Assembly (NCBI RefSeq): GCF_020171945.1
Contig: NZ_JAIVAP010000002.1
Location: forward strand, 479,206 to 543,205
Direction of reading: 5' to 3'
DNA: 64,000 nt
From: Bacillus infantis
GTDB lineage: Bacteria; Bacillota; Bacilli; Bacillales; Cytobacillaceae
Below the pieces are notes generated by a model. It made no database searches and was not told the DNA's origin. It saw only the letters and a program-made list of their open reading frames with translations. Made by a program: the position numbers and the translations under genes. Below are positions 44,634-54,308 of the stretch, piece after piece. Each line of letters opens with the position of its first letter. Position 1 is the stretch's first letter.

Positions 44634-46208
44634 ATGGAAATATTTTCTGATGAGTCACTAACAATCGAATGTGAGGAGGATCAAGTTTATATAACTGTCC
44701 TTAAAAAAGGCTATTCTTTAAAAAGACTGGAAAAAGAACTGTTCGATTATCCGAGAATCTCTATTACAAAATTTATGGTGCTGAAAGAGGCGCTTGAACT
44801 GGCAAATTCAGAAAGGAAGCTGATTGGCGAGCTGAAACCCCTGGCAGCTGTAAGTCTTTCCAGGGACATGATGGAAGCAAAGCTGCGGCTGAACTGCACG
44901 GAAGCTTATTTTAAAGCAGAATTCAAGGCTATAGCCGATCAGATATCCTTGCAGCTTCAGGAACTTGGGGTTGAACATGCGGTTGAGGAGGATGTGCTGA
45001 GAAATGTTCCTGTGCAGAGTGAAGCTGTCATTGCAAAAGGCCTTCTTCCCCAGCATGGGAGCGATGCTGTCATCTGCTATTATGAGCAGAGCGAAAGGAA
45101 GCCGGCCATAAGGGAGGACGGCACAGCCAATTATTTTGATATGAATTTCATTGATGAGGTTCAGGAAGGGGACTGGCTCGGCGAAAAAATCCCTGCTGAA
45201 GAAGGAATTTATGGTGAGACGCTGACAGGAGATCCGGTTCCTCCGTTAAAAGGGAAAGATAAAAAACTGCTATATGACAAAAAAACAGTAAAAGCGTGCG
45301 AAGAAGACGGTAAAATCGTGCTGAGGGCGTTATGCGACGGTGTTGTCACATTCCGGGGCGGCAAAATTTCTGTAGGCCGCCATCTGGTTATAGAAGGTGA
45401 TGCAGGCCCTGAAACAGGCAATATCGAATTTGACGGAAGCATAACAGTCAGGGGCATTGTCAAGCCGGGATACAGCGTCAATGCTTCACTTGATATCTCT
45501 ATATTGGGAGAACTTGGCGTCAGCGGGTTTGAAGAAATCGTTTCGGAAAAAGGGGATATTTTCATTAAAGGAGGCGCGTTCGGCCAGGGCTCCGGCAGGA
45601 TAACTGCAGGAAAAAACATTTATATTAAGCATTCTAATGAATGCAGCCTGACAGCGGGCGGGGATATCCATATCGGCTATTATTCGATCGGCGGAATTTT
45701 GAAAGGAAGAAACATCTTTGCGGATGAAAGAAAGGGGAAGCTGATTGGAGGCCTGATCGAGGCAAAAGGCAGAGTGCAGGCAGGCATCATCGGCAACAGG
45801 CTGGAAAGGAAAACCATTATACAAATTGAAGGATTTGACAGGAATATAGTCAATGAAGAGCTTGAGACGCTCCTTCTGGCATATAGAAAAATGGCTGCTG
45901 AAATGGAAAAGGGCAAAAAGCAGCTTGAAATCTTTGAACAATACATAAATCAGCTGAGTGAAAAACAGTATAAGCAATATGAACAGACATTAAGCCTTTT
46001 TGAGAGGCAGATGGAGGAAATCGCCGTACTGGACCATCAAAGGAAGATATTGATGGGCCTGCTTGAGACGAAGGGAGAAGGGGAAGTATCCATCCTGCAG
46101 GTCGCCTATCCGGAAACGCAGCTCCAGATCAAAAGCCAATCAAGAAAGCTGGATACTTCAGTGAGGGGCACCTTCTATGCTGTCAGGAACAGCATGCATT
46201 TCGAATAG
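44634..46208 (+). CDS. FapA-family (DUF342) protein
   Basis: 524 residues from ATG 44634 (MEIFSDESLTIECEED); AAGGGAA is nearby. The frame is open to 44505, but that region looks like promoter (TATACT at 44594). N-terminal FapA_N-like part; a central right-handed beta-helix of the DUF342 family (about 255-400: GNIEFDGSITVRGIVKPGYSVNASLDISILGELG..., repeating hydrophobic/Gly units); and a C-terminal coiled coil (about 400-480). Cytosolic. Family function unknown; relatives sit in flagellar/chemotaxis or sporulation neighbourhoods. Next to spo0A here in place of the B. subtilis yqiG-yqiK genes. Confidence 0.85.
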   Translation: MEIFSDESLTIECEEDQVYITVLKKGYSLKRLEKELFDYPRISITKFMVLKEALELANSERKLIGELKPLAAVSLSRDMMEAKLRLNCTEAYFKAEFKAIADQISLQLQELGVEHAVEEDVLRNVPVQSEAVIAKGLLPQHGSDAVICYYEQSERKPAIREDGTANYFDMNFIDEVQEGDWLGEKIPAEEGIYGETLTGDPVPPLKGKDKKLLYDKKTVKACEEDGKIVLRALCDGVVTFRGGKISVGRHLVIEGDAGPETGNIEFDGSITVRGIVKPGYSVNASLDISILGELGVSGFEEIVSEKGDIFIKGGAFGQGSGRITAGKNIYIKHSNECSLTAGGDIHIGYYSIGGILKGRNIFADERKGKLIGGLIEAKGRVQAGIIGNRLERKTIIQIEGFDRNIVNEELETLLLAYRKMAAEMEKGKKQLEIFEQYINQLSEKQYKQYEQTLSLFERQMEEIAVLDHQRKILMGLLETKGEGEVSILQVAYPETQLQIKSQSRKLDTSVRGTFYAVRNSMHFE

Positions 46209-46213
46209 TCCCT

Positions 46214-46348
46214 TCAATCCTTTTTTTCAAGTTCCATCATCTTCTGAATTAGAATGTGCTGCGGCATATGCATGATTTGCTCTAAAGGAACATTGAGCTT
46301 CTCGGCAAGCTTGATTGCCGTTTCGGGAGAAATCTGCAAAGGCTTCAT
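46214..46348 (-). CDS. yycC: YycC-like small protein
   Basis: 44 residues from ATG 46348, with GGAGGG six bases upstream; in-frame ATGs at 46354 and 46396 either touch the ribosome site or have none. Sequence MKPLQISPETAIKLAEKLNVPLEQIMHMPQHILIQKM matches the short YycC family of bacilli; a single helical bundle, function unknown. Convergent with the FapA-type gene (5 bases between stops). Confidence 0.75.
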   Translation of the reverse strand: MKPLQISPETAIKLAEKLNVPLEQIMHMPQHILIQKMMELEKKD

Positions 46349-46412
46349 CTCCATCCCTCCCTTCTGAAAGATCTGCTGCAAAATATTAATTTCCAATAAA
46401 AATGCTTATCTG

Positions 46413-46455
46413 CAAAGAACAGCACCCCGGCAGCGAACGGGGTGCTGTTCTTTTT
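46413..46455. terminator. Bidirectional terminator between yycC and yqzF
   Basis: AAGAACAGCACCCCG (46415-46429) with CGGGGTGCTGTTCTT (46438-46452), a perfect 15-bp stem; T5 follows on the plus strand and TTCTTT on the minus strand. On the minus strand it lies just after yqzF. Confidence 0.85.
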
Positions 46456-46508
46456 ATGGTAAGGCTTTGATCGAAATATTAGCGCTGCAGGAAGTCTATA
46501 ATATATAA

Positions 46509-46769
46509 TCAATCAGCCTTTTTCGCCTGAGCCCTCTCTCTTCTAAAGCGGTCCTGCACCTTATTCCTTTTGCGGTCGCGGTACAGTATGAAGCCGGCAA
46601 CAAACCCAAGCCCCAGCAAAAAGAAGAGCAGGCCAGCCAGGAATTGAAGCCATAAATATGGGAAAGGACTTTGGAGAATGCCAAATACCATATCCCTCAT
46701 CAGTTTAACACCAATGGCAGCAATAAAGCCGGGTATCAATAAAATGACTAATGCAGCGATTCTTATCAT
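46509..46769 (-). CDS. yqzF: DUF2627 membrane protein (YqzF-like)
   Basis: 86 residues. Two hydrophobic helices (IAALVILLIPGFIAAIGVKLM and LWLQFLAGLLFFLLGLGFVAGFILY) separated by RDMVFGILQSPFPY, then a basic tail (RDRKRNKVQDRFRRERAQAKK). Matches the DUF2627 family, found upstream of bkdR in Bacillus. Function unknown. Divergent from bkdR. Confidence 0.85.
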   Translation of the reverse strand: MIRIAALVILLIPGFIAAIGVKLMRDMVFGILQSPFPYLWLQFLAGLLFFLLGLGFVAGFILYRDRKRNKVQDRFRRERAQAKKAD

Positions 46770-46827
46770 ATTTTGCCCCTCATTAAAAAAAGTCTCTTCA
46801 TCGGTAATGATAAATTATAGAAGAAAT

Positions 46828-46856
46828 TTGTCAAGCATGGAGAAAATAATTACAAT
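46828..46856 (+). promoter_or_regulatory. Sigma-A promoter of bkdR
   Basis: TTGTCA (46828-46833), 17 bases, TACAAT (46851-46856). Sits 62 bases before the bkdR ATG. Confidence 0.75.
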
Positions 46857-46917
46857 AGTATTGAAAGATCTTGCAGACTATCAGTGAAAAAATCTTCGTA
46901 CTAAGAGAGGGATAGCC

Positions 46918-48996
46918 ATGCAGACAGTTATGATAGTCGGTGCCGGGAAAGGCGGAACGGCCATTTTGCGGCTGCTGAGAGAAACCGCGGTCCTTGATGT
47001 ATCAGCGGTTGTCGATATTAATGACAATGCCCCGGGTATCCAGCTTGCCCGCCTGGAAGGGATTCGGACCGGTCCGGATTGGAGAGAATACATAAAAGAT
47101 GATCCTGATATCATCATTGAAGTGACAGGTGAAGAGAAGGTTTTTATTGATCTCAGGGAAGCACGTTCGAAAAATACAGTGCTTATTCCCGGAAGTGTAG
47201 CCTTTCTCATCAGCAAGCTTCTCGAGGAGAAAGAAGAGCTTATCGAGGAATTTAAAAATGAAACATATAAGCATGACCTGATTTTCAATTCCACAGATGA
47301 CGGAATGGTCGTCGTCAACAGGGAAGGCCTGATCATTCTCTTTAACCGCAGCGCCGAGAGGATGACAGGCATCCCTGGGGAAAGGGCTATCGGAAAGCAC
47401 GTTCTTGATGTAATACCCGGCAGCTGCCTTCCGAGGGTATTGGAAACGAAAAGGACAGAGCTTAATCAGGAGCTTGTGCTTGCCAACGGGCTGGAAATCA
47501 TAACGACCAGAATTCCGATGATCGGAGAAAAGGGAGAGCTGATCGGTGCGTTCTCCGTTTTTAAGGATATTACCGAAGTGGTCAATCTCGCCGAAGAAAT
47601 TACAAACCTGAAAGAAATACAGACCATGCTCCAGGCTATCATCCAGTCAAGCGATGAAGCTATTTCGGTGGTGGACGAAAATGGAAAGGGGCTGCTGATC
47701 AATCCAGCCTATACAAGGATTACAGGGCTGACAGAGGAACAGGTAATCGGACAGCCGGCTACGGCGGATATTTCTGAAGGGGAAAGTGTACATATGAAGG
47801 TCCTTCAGTCCAGAAGGGCAGTAAGGGGAGCGGCGATGAGAGTCGGCCCCGGCAAAAAAGAAGTGGTTGTTAATGTCGCTCCCGTAATTGTGGACGGCAA
47901 GCTGAAGGGAAGCGTCGGTGTCATCCATGATATGTCTGAAATCAAAAGCCTGAACAGGGAGCTTACAAGGGCACGGCAAATTATCCGTACGCTTGAAGCC
48001 AAGTATTCGTTTGAAGATATCATCGGCACATCAGAAGAAATGACATTGGCGATTGAACAGGCCAAGCTGGGGGCTAAAACGCCGGCAACCATCCTTCTCA
48101 GAGGAGAGTCCGGTACGGGTAAGGAATTGTTTGCCCATGCCATCCACAATGCAAGCGGGAGAAAATACAATAAATTCATTAGGGTCAATTGTGCGGCTTT
48201 ATCGGAATCCCTGCTGGAGAGCGAGCTTTTTGGCTACGAGGAGGGTGCCTTTTCAGGCGCCAAGCGGGGAGGGAAGCGCGGCCTGTTTGAAGAGGCCAAT
48301 AACGGCAGCATCTTCCTTGATGAAATCGGCGAAATGACAGCCAATACACAGGCCAAGCTGCTCAGGGTGCTGCAGGAGAATGAGATCACAAGAGTTGGCG
48401 GCACTAAGCCGATTCCGATAAACGTGAGAATCATTGCGGCAACCAATGTTAATCTGGAGAAGGGAATTGCTGGAGGGACTTTCCGGGAGGATTTATATTA
48501 CCGCATAAACCGGATGCCAATACATATCCCGCCATTAAGGAATCGGAAACAGGATATTCCCCAGCTATGCAGCAGGCTGATCCAGAAAATCAACCAGGAA
48601 TATGGCCGCAATGTGGATAAAGCCTCCGATGAAACCATTTCAGCCCTGATTTCCTATGACTGGCCGGGCAATGTAAGGGAACTGGATAATATTCTCGGCC
48701 GCGCCATTATTTTTATGGGCTATCATGAAACAGAAATTGAGGTAAGGCATCTTCCTGAAATGATTCTGAAGCAGCATAGAGGAGAAACGAATACAAGCTC
48801 AGTTTCGGAAGAATATGGCGGCAATGATGCCTCGCTTGCCGAGCTTGTGGAAAGCTTTGAAGCATCCATGATAAAAAAGGCCTTGGAGAAGCATAAGGGC
48901 AATAAAACGGCAGCTGCTAAAAGCCTGGGGCTGTCAGTCCGGAATTTGTATTATAAGCTTGAAAAATATAACCTTGCAAATAATAGCATGCAATAA
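46918..48996 (+). CDS. bkdR: BkdR, sigma-54-dependent activator of the bkd operon
   Basis: 692 residues. An N-terminal Rossmann-like segment ([17 protein letters not shown]; about 1-110), two PAS domains (about 115-235 and 240-350), the AAA+ sigma-54 interaction domain with Walker [13 protein letters not shown] (about 397) and Walker [12 protein letters not shown]. The sigma-54-contacting loop reads GAFSGA rather than the usual GAFTGA. C-terminal Fis-type helix-turn-helix ([23 protein letters not shown]). Activates the promoter at 49066 that drives ptb-bkdB. The N-terminal dinucleotide-type fold may sense a metabolite (inference). Confidence 0.95.
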   Translation: MQTVMIVGAGKGGTAILRLLRETAVLDVSAVVDINDNAPGIQLARLEGIRTGPDWREYIKDDPDIIIEVTGEEKVFIDLREARSKNTVLIPGSVAFLISKLLEEKEELIEEFKNETYKHDLIFNSTDDGMVVVNREGLIILFNRSAERMTGIPGERAIGKHVLDVIPGSCLPRVLETKRTELNQELVLANGLEIITTRIPMIGEKGELIGAFSVFKDITEVVNLAEEITNLKEIQTMLQAIIQSSDEAISVVDENGKGLLINPAYTRITGLTEEQVIGQPATADISEGESVHMKVLQSRRAVRGAAMRVGPGKKEVVVNVAPVIVDGKLKGSVGVIHDMSEIKSLNRELTRARQIIRTLEAKYSFEDIIGTSEEMTLAIEQAKLGAKTPATILLRGESGTGKELFAHAIHNASGRKYNKFIRVNCAALSESLLESELFGYEEGAFSGAKRGGKRGLFEEANNGSIFLDEIGEMTANTQAKLLRVLQENEITRVGGTKPIPINVRIIAATNVNLEKGIAGGTFREDLYYRINRMPIHIPPLRNRKQDIPQLCSRLIQKINQEYGRNVDKASDETISALISYDWPGNVRELDNILGRAIIFMGYHETEIEVRHLPEMILKQHRGETNTSSVSEEYGGNDASLAELVESFEASMIKKALEKHKGNKTAAAKSLGLSVRNLYYKLEKYNLANNSMQ

Positions 48997-49065
48997 TTTT
49001 CATAGTGTGAAAGATCCTGCAGGCTCTTTAGTGTGATGAATAAAGCGTTTTCAGTAAATGCAGGC

Positions 49066-49082
49066 TGGCACGGTTCTTGCAT
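49066..49082 (+). promoter_or_regulatory. Sigma-54 (-24/-12) promoter of the ptb-bkd operon
   Basis: TGGCAC (49066-49071), five bases, TTGCAT (49077-49082): a perfect match to the sigma-54 consensus TGGCAC-N5-TTGCA/T. Start expected near 49092. Directly downstream of bkdR. Upstream BkdR sites probably lie within the end of bkdR or in the 49000-49060 stretch, but no clear palindrome is assigned. Confidence 0.93.
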
Positions 49083-49130
49083 ATTGTAATATTGGTGTCG
49101 CAGCATTTGATTAAAGGGGTTGAAAACAAA

Positions 49131-50033
49131 TTGAGGTTGAGCTCGCTCATAGAAAAAGCAGCAGGAAACAGAAAACAGACAGTCGCAGTTGCCGCAGCAG
49201 AAGACCATGAAGTAATGGAAGCAGTAGCGGAAGCGGCCAAGCGCAATTTGGCTCATTTTAAATTATTCGGCGACGGAGAAGCGATTAAAGAACTGCTCCA
49301 TGATAAAAATCTGGAGAATGAAGCTGGGAAGATAGAAGTCATCCATACAGGAACAGCAGAAGCAGCAGCTGAAATGGCTGTAAGGGCAGTAAGCCAAAAA
49401 GAAGCCAGCGTGCTGATGAAAGGCAATCTTTCAACTTCGATTATATTAAAAGCAGTCCTTAATAAAGAATATGGGCTTCGAACGGGCAATGTCCTTTCCC
49501 ATGCAGCTGTTTTTGAAGTGCCTGGCTACGACAGGCTCATCATCATTACGGATGCCGCTATGAATATTGCGCCGGATTTGAAGCAGAAAGAGCAAATCAT
49601 TAATAATACAGTCAGAATTGCGAGAAGCATAGGCATCGACAATCCAAAGGTGGCTCCGATTGCTGCCGTTGAAACCGTCAATCCTGCTATGCAGGCAACT
49701 TTGGATGCTGCCGCTCTGGCCATGATGAATAAAAGGGGCCAGATCAAAAATTGCATTGTTGACGGCCCGCTTGCATTGGATAATGCAATTTCGCCGGCTG
49801 CAGCCGGGCATAAAGGAATCACCAGCGATGTAGCAGGAAATGCGGATATACTGCTTGTCCCTGCTATTGAGACTGGCAACGCTTTATATAAATCGCTGAT
49901 GTATTTTGCAGGTGCAAAGGTCGGGGCAGTCATTGCAGGCGCCAAAGCGCCGATCGTCCTGACATCACGGGCCGATTCGGCAGATAGCAAGCTGAATTCA
50001 CTCGCTTTGGCCCTTTGCTCTGCATCATCTTAA
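49131..50033 (+). CDS. ptb: Phosphotransbutyrylase
   Basis: 300 residues from TTG 49131 (MRLSSLIEKAAGNRKQTVAVAAAED), with AAAGGGG upstream. An earlier in-frame start at 49077 is impossible because it precedes the sigma-54 transcription start. PTA_PTB family: LMKGNLSTSIILKAVLN, GLRTGNVLSHAAVFEVPGYDRLIIITDAAMNIAPDL, VDGPLALDNA, and ADILLVPAIETGNALYKSLMYFAGA. Converts branched acyl-CoA plus phosphate to acyl-phosphate. Confidence 0.96.
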   Translation: MRLSSLIEKAAGNRKQTVAVAAAEDHEVMEAVAEAAKRNLAHFKLFGDGEAIKELLHDKNLENEAGKIEVIHTGTAEAAAEMAVRAVSQKEASVLMKGNLSTSIILKAVLNKEYGLRTGNVLSHAAVFEVPGYDRLIIITDAAMNIAPDLKQKEQIINNTVRIARSIGIDNPKVAPIAAVETVNPAMQATLDAAALAMMNKRGQIKNCIVDGPLALDNAISPAAAGHKGITSDVAGNADILLVPAIETGNALYKSLMYFAGAKVGAVIAGAKAPIVLTSRADSADSKLNSLALALCSASS

Positions 50034-50063
50034 TTTTTTGAAAAACAGGGGAGGAATATTAAA

Positions 50064-51158
50064 ATGGAATTATTCAAATATATGGAGACTTATGATTATG
50101 AGCAGCTTGTATTCTGCCAGGATAAACAATCAGGACTGAAGGCAATCATCGCGATCCATGACACAACCCTTGGACCGGCTCTCGGCGGGACGCGCATGTG
50201 GACGTATGAGTCTGAAGAGGCGGCAATTGAAGATGCCCTGCGCCTTGCAAGAGGGATGACGTACAAGAATGCAGCAGCCGGCCTGAATCTGGGCGGGGGC
50301 AAAACGGTCATCATCGGAGATCCCCGCAAGGATAAGAATGAGGAGCTGTTCCGTGCATTCGGCCGCTATATCCAAGGGCTGAACGGCCGTTATATCACTG
50401 CTGAGGATGTAGGCACAACGGTAGCAGATATGGATATGATCCATGAGGAAACAGATTATGTAACGGGCATTTCACCGGCTTTCGGATCTTCAGGGAATCC
50501 TTCCCCGGTCACGGCATACGGCGTGTACCGCGGAATGAAAGCAGCTGCAAAAGAAGCTTTCGGCAGCGATTCTCTTGAAGGCAAAGTCATTGCTGTTCAG
50601 GGAGTGGGAAATGTGGCATTCAATCTGTGCCGTCATCTGCATGAAGAAGGTGCACAGCTTATTGTGACGGATATCAATAAAGAGGCAGTTCAGCGCGCTG
50701 TGGATGAGTTCGGTGCAAAGGCAGTGGATCCGGATGAAATTTACGGAGTAGAGTGCGATATTTATGCACCATGCGCCCTCGGAGCTGTCATCAATGATTC
50801 AACCATTCCTCAGCTGAAGGCGAAAGTCATCGCCGGTGCAGCCAACAACCAGCTGAAAGATACTGCCCACGGCGATCTGATCCATGAAATGGGAATCGTG
50901 TATGCTCCTGATTATGTCATCAATGCCGGCGGGGTCATCAATGTAGCTGACGAGCTGTACGGATACAACCGCGACAGGGCTATGAAAAAGGTTGAGACTA
51001 TTTACAACAATATTGAAAAGGTAATCGAAATTGCCAAAAGGGATGCTATACCTACTTATAAGGCTGCTGACCGTATGGCTGAAGAAAGAATCGAAAGAAT
51101 GCGTAATTCACGGAGCCAATTTCTTCAGAACGGGCACCACATCCTTAGCAGGCGCTAA
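50064..51158 (+). CDS. bcd: Branched-chain amino acid (leucine) dehydrogenase
   Basis: 364 residues. NAD-dependent oxidative deamination of Leu, Val and Ile. Motifs: [15 protein letters not shown] with catalytic Lys (about 80); [12 protein letters not shown]; the Rossmann loop [12 protein letters not shown] (about 178-189); [45 protein letters not shown] precedes ATG 50064. Confidence 0.98.
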   Translation: MELFKYMETYDYEQLVFCQDKQSGLKAIIAIHDTTLGPALGGTRMWTYESEEAAIEDALRLARGMTYKNAAAGLNLGGGKTVIIGDPRKDKNEELFRAFGRYIQGLNGRYITAEDVGTTVADMDMIHEETDYVTGISPAFGSSGNPSPVTAYGVYRGMKAAAKEAFGSDSLEGKVIAVQGVGNVAFNLCRHLHEEGAQLIVTDINKEAVQRAVDEFGAKAVDPDEIYGVECDIYAPCALGAVINDSTIPQLKAKVIAGAANNQLKDTAHGDLIHEMGIVYAPDYVINAGGVINVADELYGYNRDRAMKKVETIYNNIEKVIEIAKRDAIPTYKAADRMAEERIERMRNSRSQFLQNGHHILSRR

Positions 51159-51287
51159 TCCCCGGATGCTGAAACAAGACAACAAGAGCGCTGAATAATT
51201 TATTCAGCCTCTTTGATTTTAATGATATAGCAGCAGATCCTGCGGCTATAATGATAGAAAGAGACCATCTGAATTGGAGGTTTAATC

Positions 51288-52394
51288 TTGCAGGTACACA
51301 ACCATCGAATTCTCGTAATCAACCCGGGTTCAACTTCCACGAAAATCGGAGTATTCGATAATGATATATCCATTTTTGAAAAGACGATCCGCCATGATTC
51401 CGGGGAAATCAATTCGTTTGAAAAAATCATCGATCAATATGCCTTCAGGAAAAGGACAATCCTCGAAGCACTCGACACAGAAGGCATGAATATCTCCAAG
51501 CTTGATGCCGTCTGCGGACGCGGCGGCCTTCTGCGGCCGATCGAGGGGGGCACATACAGAGTCAATGAAATGATGCTCCGCGACCTGAGGGAAGGCTATT
51601 CAGGCCAGCACGCATCCAATCTCGGCGGGATCATTGCCTTCGAGATAGCGTCAGGCCTGAACATTCCTTCCTATATAGTAGATCCTGTTGTAGTGGACGA
51701 GCTTGAAGATATTGCGAGGATTTCAGGATTTCCGCTGATTGAAAGAAAGAGCATCTTCCATGCCCTTAATCAGAAAGCGGTAGCCAGACGGGTCGCTAAA
51801 AAGCTGGGCAGAAAATATGAAGATTTAAATCTGATTGTTGCCCATATGGGCGGCGGGATCACTGTGGGCGTCCATAAAATGGGGAGAGTCACTGATGTGA
51901 ACAACGGGCTTCATGGAGATGGCCCATTCAGCCCCGAAAGGGCAGGCACCGTCCCGGCAGGGGATCTGGTGGACCTTTGTTTCTCAGGGAACTTCTATCG
52001 CGATGAAATCATGAAAAAGCTTGTTGGCCAAGGCGGTCTTGTCGGTTATTTGGGGACAAACGATGCCGTCGAGGTCGAAAAGATGATTGAAAAGGGCAGT
52101 GAAGAAGCAAAGCTGATCTATTCCGCGATGGCCTATCAGGTTGCCAAGGAAATTGGATCCGCTGGCGCAGCCCTCTCCGGCAGGGTGGATGCCATTATTT
52201 TGACAGGCGGACTTGCCTACGGGAAGGAATTTATCAAGGATATAAGCAGCCGGATCAACTGGATAGCGGATGTCATTGTGCAGCCTGGCGAGAACGAGCT
52301 TCAGGCATTGGCTGAAGGAGCCCTCAGGGTGCTGCTCGGCGAGGAAGCGGAAAAGAATTATCCTGGCTCGGAAAAAAATAAAGCAACGGTTTAG
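51288..52394 (+). CDS. buk: Butyrate (branched-chain carboxylate) kinase
   Basis: 368 residues from a TTG start with TTGGAGG upstream. ASKHA kinase: [16 protein letters not shown] (about 10-25), [58 protein letters not shown] and [12 protein letters not shown]. Generates ATP from acyl-phosphates made by Ptb. Preceded by a 129-base gap with a small hairpin (51190-51208). Confidence 0.97.
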   Translation: MQVHNHRILVINPGSTSTKIGVFDNDISIFEKTIRHDSGEINSFEKIIDQYAFRKRTILEALDTEGMNISKLDAVCGRGGLLRPIEGGTYRVNEMMLRDLREGYSGQHASNLGGIIAFEIASGLNIPSYIVDPVVVDELEDIARISGFPLIERKSIFHALNQKAVARRVAKKLGRKYEDLNLIVAHMGGGITVGVHKMGRVTDVNNGLHGDGPFSPERAGTVPAGDLVDLCFSGNFYRDEIMKKLVGQGGLVGYLGTNDAVEVEKMIEKGSEEAKLIYSAMAYQVAKEIGSAGAALSGRVDAIILTGGLAYGKEFIKDISSRINWIADVIVQPGENELQALAEGALRVLLGEEAEKNYPGSEKNKATV

Positions 52395-52405
52395 GAGGAA
52401 TAGAT

Positions 52406-53827
52406 TTGGCACAAGAATACGACTTAGTCATACTCGGCGGAGGCACAGGGGGCTACGTAGCCGCGATCCGCGCTTCACAGCTCGGCCTGAAGACGGCAGT
52501 TGTCGAAAAAGGGAAACTGGGGGGCACATGCCTTCATAACGGATGCATCCCGAGCAAGGCGCTCCTCAGAAGTGCAGAAGTATATGCCACTGCCCGGAAT
52601 TCTGAAGAATTCGGCGTTTTGACCGGGGATGTCTCGGTCAACTTCGGCAAGGTGCAGGAAAGGAAAAACAAGATTATCGACCAGCTCCATAAAGGTGTCC
52701 AGCACCTGATGAAGCAAGGGAAAATCGATGTTTTCGAAGGTCTTGGCAGAATCCTGGGCCCATCCATTTTTTCTCCTATGCCGGGAACCATTTCAGTTGA
52801 AATGAACAATGGCAGCGAGAATGAAATGCTGATTCCAAAAAACGTCATCGTATCAACGGGTTCCCGCCCGCGGACGCTTCCTGGGCTCGAAATTGACGGT
52901 ACCCAGGTGATGACATCTGACGAAGCACTCGAAATGACCGAGATTCCAAAGTCTATTATTATTGTAGGCGGCGGGGTTATTGGGATCGAGTGGGCTTCCA
53001 TGCTTTCCGATTTCGGTTCAGAGGTTACAGTCATCGAGTATGCAGACCGCATCATTCCAACAGAAGATAAGGAAATCTCCAAGGAAATGCAGCGGCTGAT
53101 GAAGAAAAAAGGCGTTAAGTTTGCCGTTGGGGCCAAGGTCCTTCCGGAAACACTCCAAAAAGGAGAAGAAGTGAGAATTTCTGCTGAAATAAAAGGCGAG
53201 CAGAAGGAGTTCTCTGCTGAAAAGATCCTCGTTTCTGTGGGCCGCCAGGCTAATACGGAAGGCATTGGCCTGGAAAACACCGACATCCAGCTTGAAAAAG
53301 GCTTTATTTCGGTCAATGAATATTTCCAGACAAAAGAATCGCATATTTACGCGATCGGCGATGTAATCGGCGGACTGCAGCTTGCCCATGTGGCATCCCA
53401 TGAAGGGATCACTGCAGTAGAGCATATTGCAAATGAAAATCCTTCACCGCTGGATTACAGCCTGATATCCAAATGCATATACAGCTCCCCGGAAGCAGCG
53501 AGCGTCGGGCTTACTGAAGATGAGGCAAAGGAAAAGGGCTTTGAAGTTAAGACCGGTAAATTCTCTTTCCGCGCCATCGGCAAAGCCCTTGTATTCGGGG
53601 AATCGGACGGCTTCGTCAAAATCGTCGCTGATAAGGAAACAGATGACATCCTTGGAGTCCATATGATCGGCCCTCATGTCACAGATATGATATCCGAGGC
53701 CGGACTGGCAAAAGTGCTGGATGCCACACCATGGGAAGTAGCCCATACCATCCACCCGCACCCAACACTTTCCGAAGCCATCGGAGAAGCAGCCTTAGCA
53801 GTAGACGGCAAAGCAATACATGGCTAG
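52406..53827 (+). CDS. lpdV: Dihydrolipoyl dehydrogenase E3 of the branched-chain keto acid complex
   Basis: 473 residues from a TTG start (AGGAGG upstream). FAD loop LVILGGGTGGYVAAIRA (about 7-23); redox disulfide GGTCLHNGCIPSK (Cys about 42 and 47); NAD loop IIIVGGGVIGIEWA; YAIGDVIGGLQLAHVASHEG; C-terminal dimer domain HIHPHPTLSEA-like motif (TIHPHPTLSEAIGEAAL). Reoxidises lipoyl-E2. Its TAG stop (53825-53827) overlaps the first bases of repeat copy A. Confidence 0.97.
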   Translation: MAQEYDLVILGGGTGGYVAAIRASQLGLKTAVVEKGKLGGTCLHNGCIPSKALLRSAEVYATARNSEEFGVLTGDVSVNFGKVQERKNKIIDQLHKGVQHLMKQGKIDVFEGLGRILGPSIFSPMPGTISVEMNNGSENEMLIPKNVIVSTGSRPRTLPGLEIDGTQVMTSDEALEMTEIPKSIIIVGGGVIGIEWASMLSDFGSEVTVIEYADRIIPTEDKEISKEMQRLMKKKGVKFAVGAKVLPETLQKGEEVRISAEIKGEQKEFSAEKILVSVGRQANTEGIGLENTDIQLEKGFISVNEYFQTKESHIYAIGDVIGGLQLAHVASHEGITAVEHIANENPSPLDYSLISKCIYSSPEAASVGLTEDEAKEKGFEVKTGKFSFRAIGKALVFGESDGFVKIVADKETDDILGVHMIGPHVTDMISEAGLAKVLDATPWEVAHTIHPHPTLSEAIGEAALAVDGKAIHG

Positions 53828-53948
53828 AAAAGCGGAGGCGGCTTGCCCAGAGCCGACAAGCATAAGACGCGCAAGAATAAAAGGCGTTCTTTGCCTTTAA
53901 TTCTTGGGTGGCTTATGACTCGAGGCTCTAGCCGCCGGAGCTGGACAG
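53826..53948 (+). repeat. Dispersed hairpin repeat, copy A
   Basis: About 123 bp from AGAAAAGCGGAG to GGAGCTGGACAG. Folds as a long interrupted hairpin: GGCGGC/GCCGCC, AGAGCC/GGCTCT, CATAAG/CTTATG, CAAGAAT/ATTCTTG, AAAGGC/GCCTTT, apical loop GTTCTTT. Begins within the TAG stop of lpdV. First of a tandem array. Confidence 0.92.
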
Positions 53949-53950
53949 AA

Positions 53951-54071
53951 AGAAAAGCGGAGGCGACTGTTCAGGTGCGACAAGCTTAAGGCGCTTTGGA
54001 ATTGAAGGTGTTCTTTACCTTCGGTTCCAAAGTGACTTATGACTCGAGCACCTAGGAGCCGGAGCTGGACA
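53951..54071 (+). repeat. Dispersed hairpin repeat, copy B
   Basis: About 121 bp, head-to-tail with copy A. Stems differ from A but still pair: AGGTGC/GCACCT, TTTGGAA/TTCCAAA, GAAGGT/ACCTTC; loop GTTCTTT and flanks CTTATGACTCGAG and GGAGCTGGACA are conserved. The basal stem is weaker (GGC/GCC). Confidence 0.92.
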
Positions 54072-54074
54072 ATT

Positions 54075-54197
54075 AGAAAAGCGGAGGGCGCTTGCTCAGC
54101 CCCGACAAGCATAAGACGCTTTAGGATAGAAGGCGTTCTTTGCCTTCAATCCTAAAGTGGCTTATGACTCGAGGGGCTAGCGCCCGGAGCTGGACAG
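54075..54197 (+). repeat. Dispersed hairpin repeat, copy C
   Basis: About 123 bp, head-to-tail with copy B. Stems GGGCGC/GCGCCC, GCCCC/GGGGC, CATAAG/CTTATG, TTTAGGAT/ATCCTAAA, GAAGGC/GCCTTC around the same GTTCTTT loop. Confidence 0.92.
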
Positions 54198-54199
54198 AG

Positions 54200-54223
54200 A
54201 GAAAAGCGGAGGGCGCTTGCCCG
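54200..54223 (+). repeat. Dispersed hairpin repeat, truncated copy D
   Basis: Only the first 24 or so bases (AGAAAAGCGGAGGGCGCTTGCCCG) follow copy C. The remainder to 54308 holds the leader of bkdAA, with a GAGG ribosome site and no other recognisable feature. Confidence 0.8.
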
Positions 54224-54308
54224 CTGTATTTCTAACATTATAAGTTTATTAACAACACAAAAGAGCCCCGCGCTCTTGCTACATATTGAAATTTGAGGAG
54301 GCAAACAA

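Noticed and set aside
51190..51208. Hairpin GCTGAATA/TATTCAGC between bcd and buk
   Set aside because: Weak A+T stem with a poor T-run inside a known operon; at most an attenuator, not called.
53897..54112. Minus-strand frame across the bkd repeat array
   Set aside because: Created by the inverted-repeat structure of the repeats; no ribosome site and no family resemblance.
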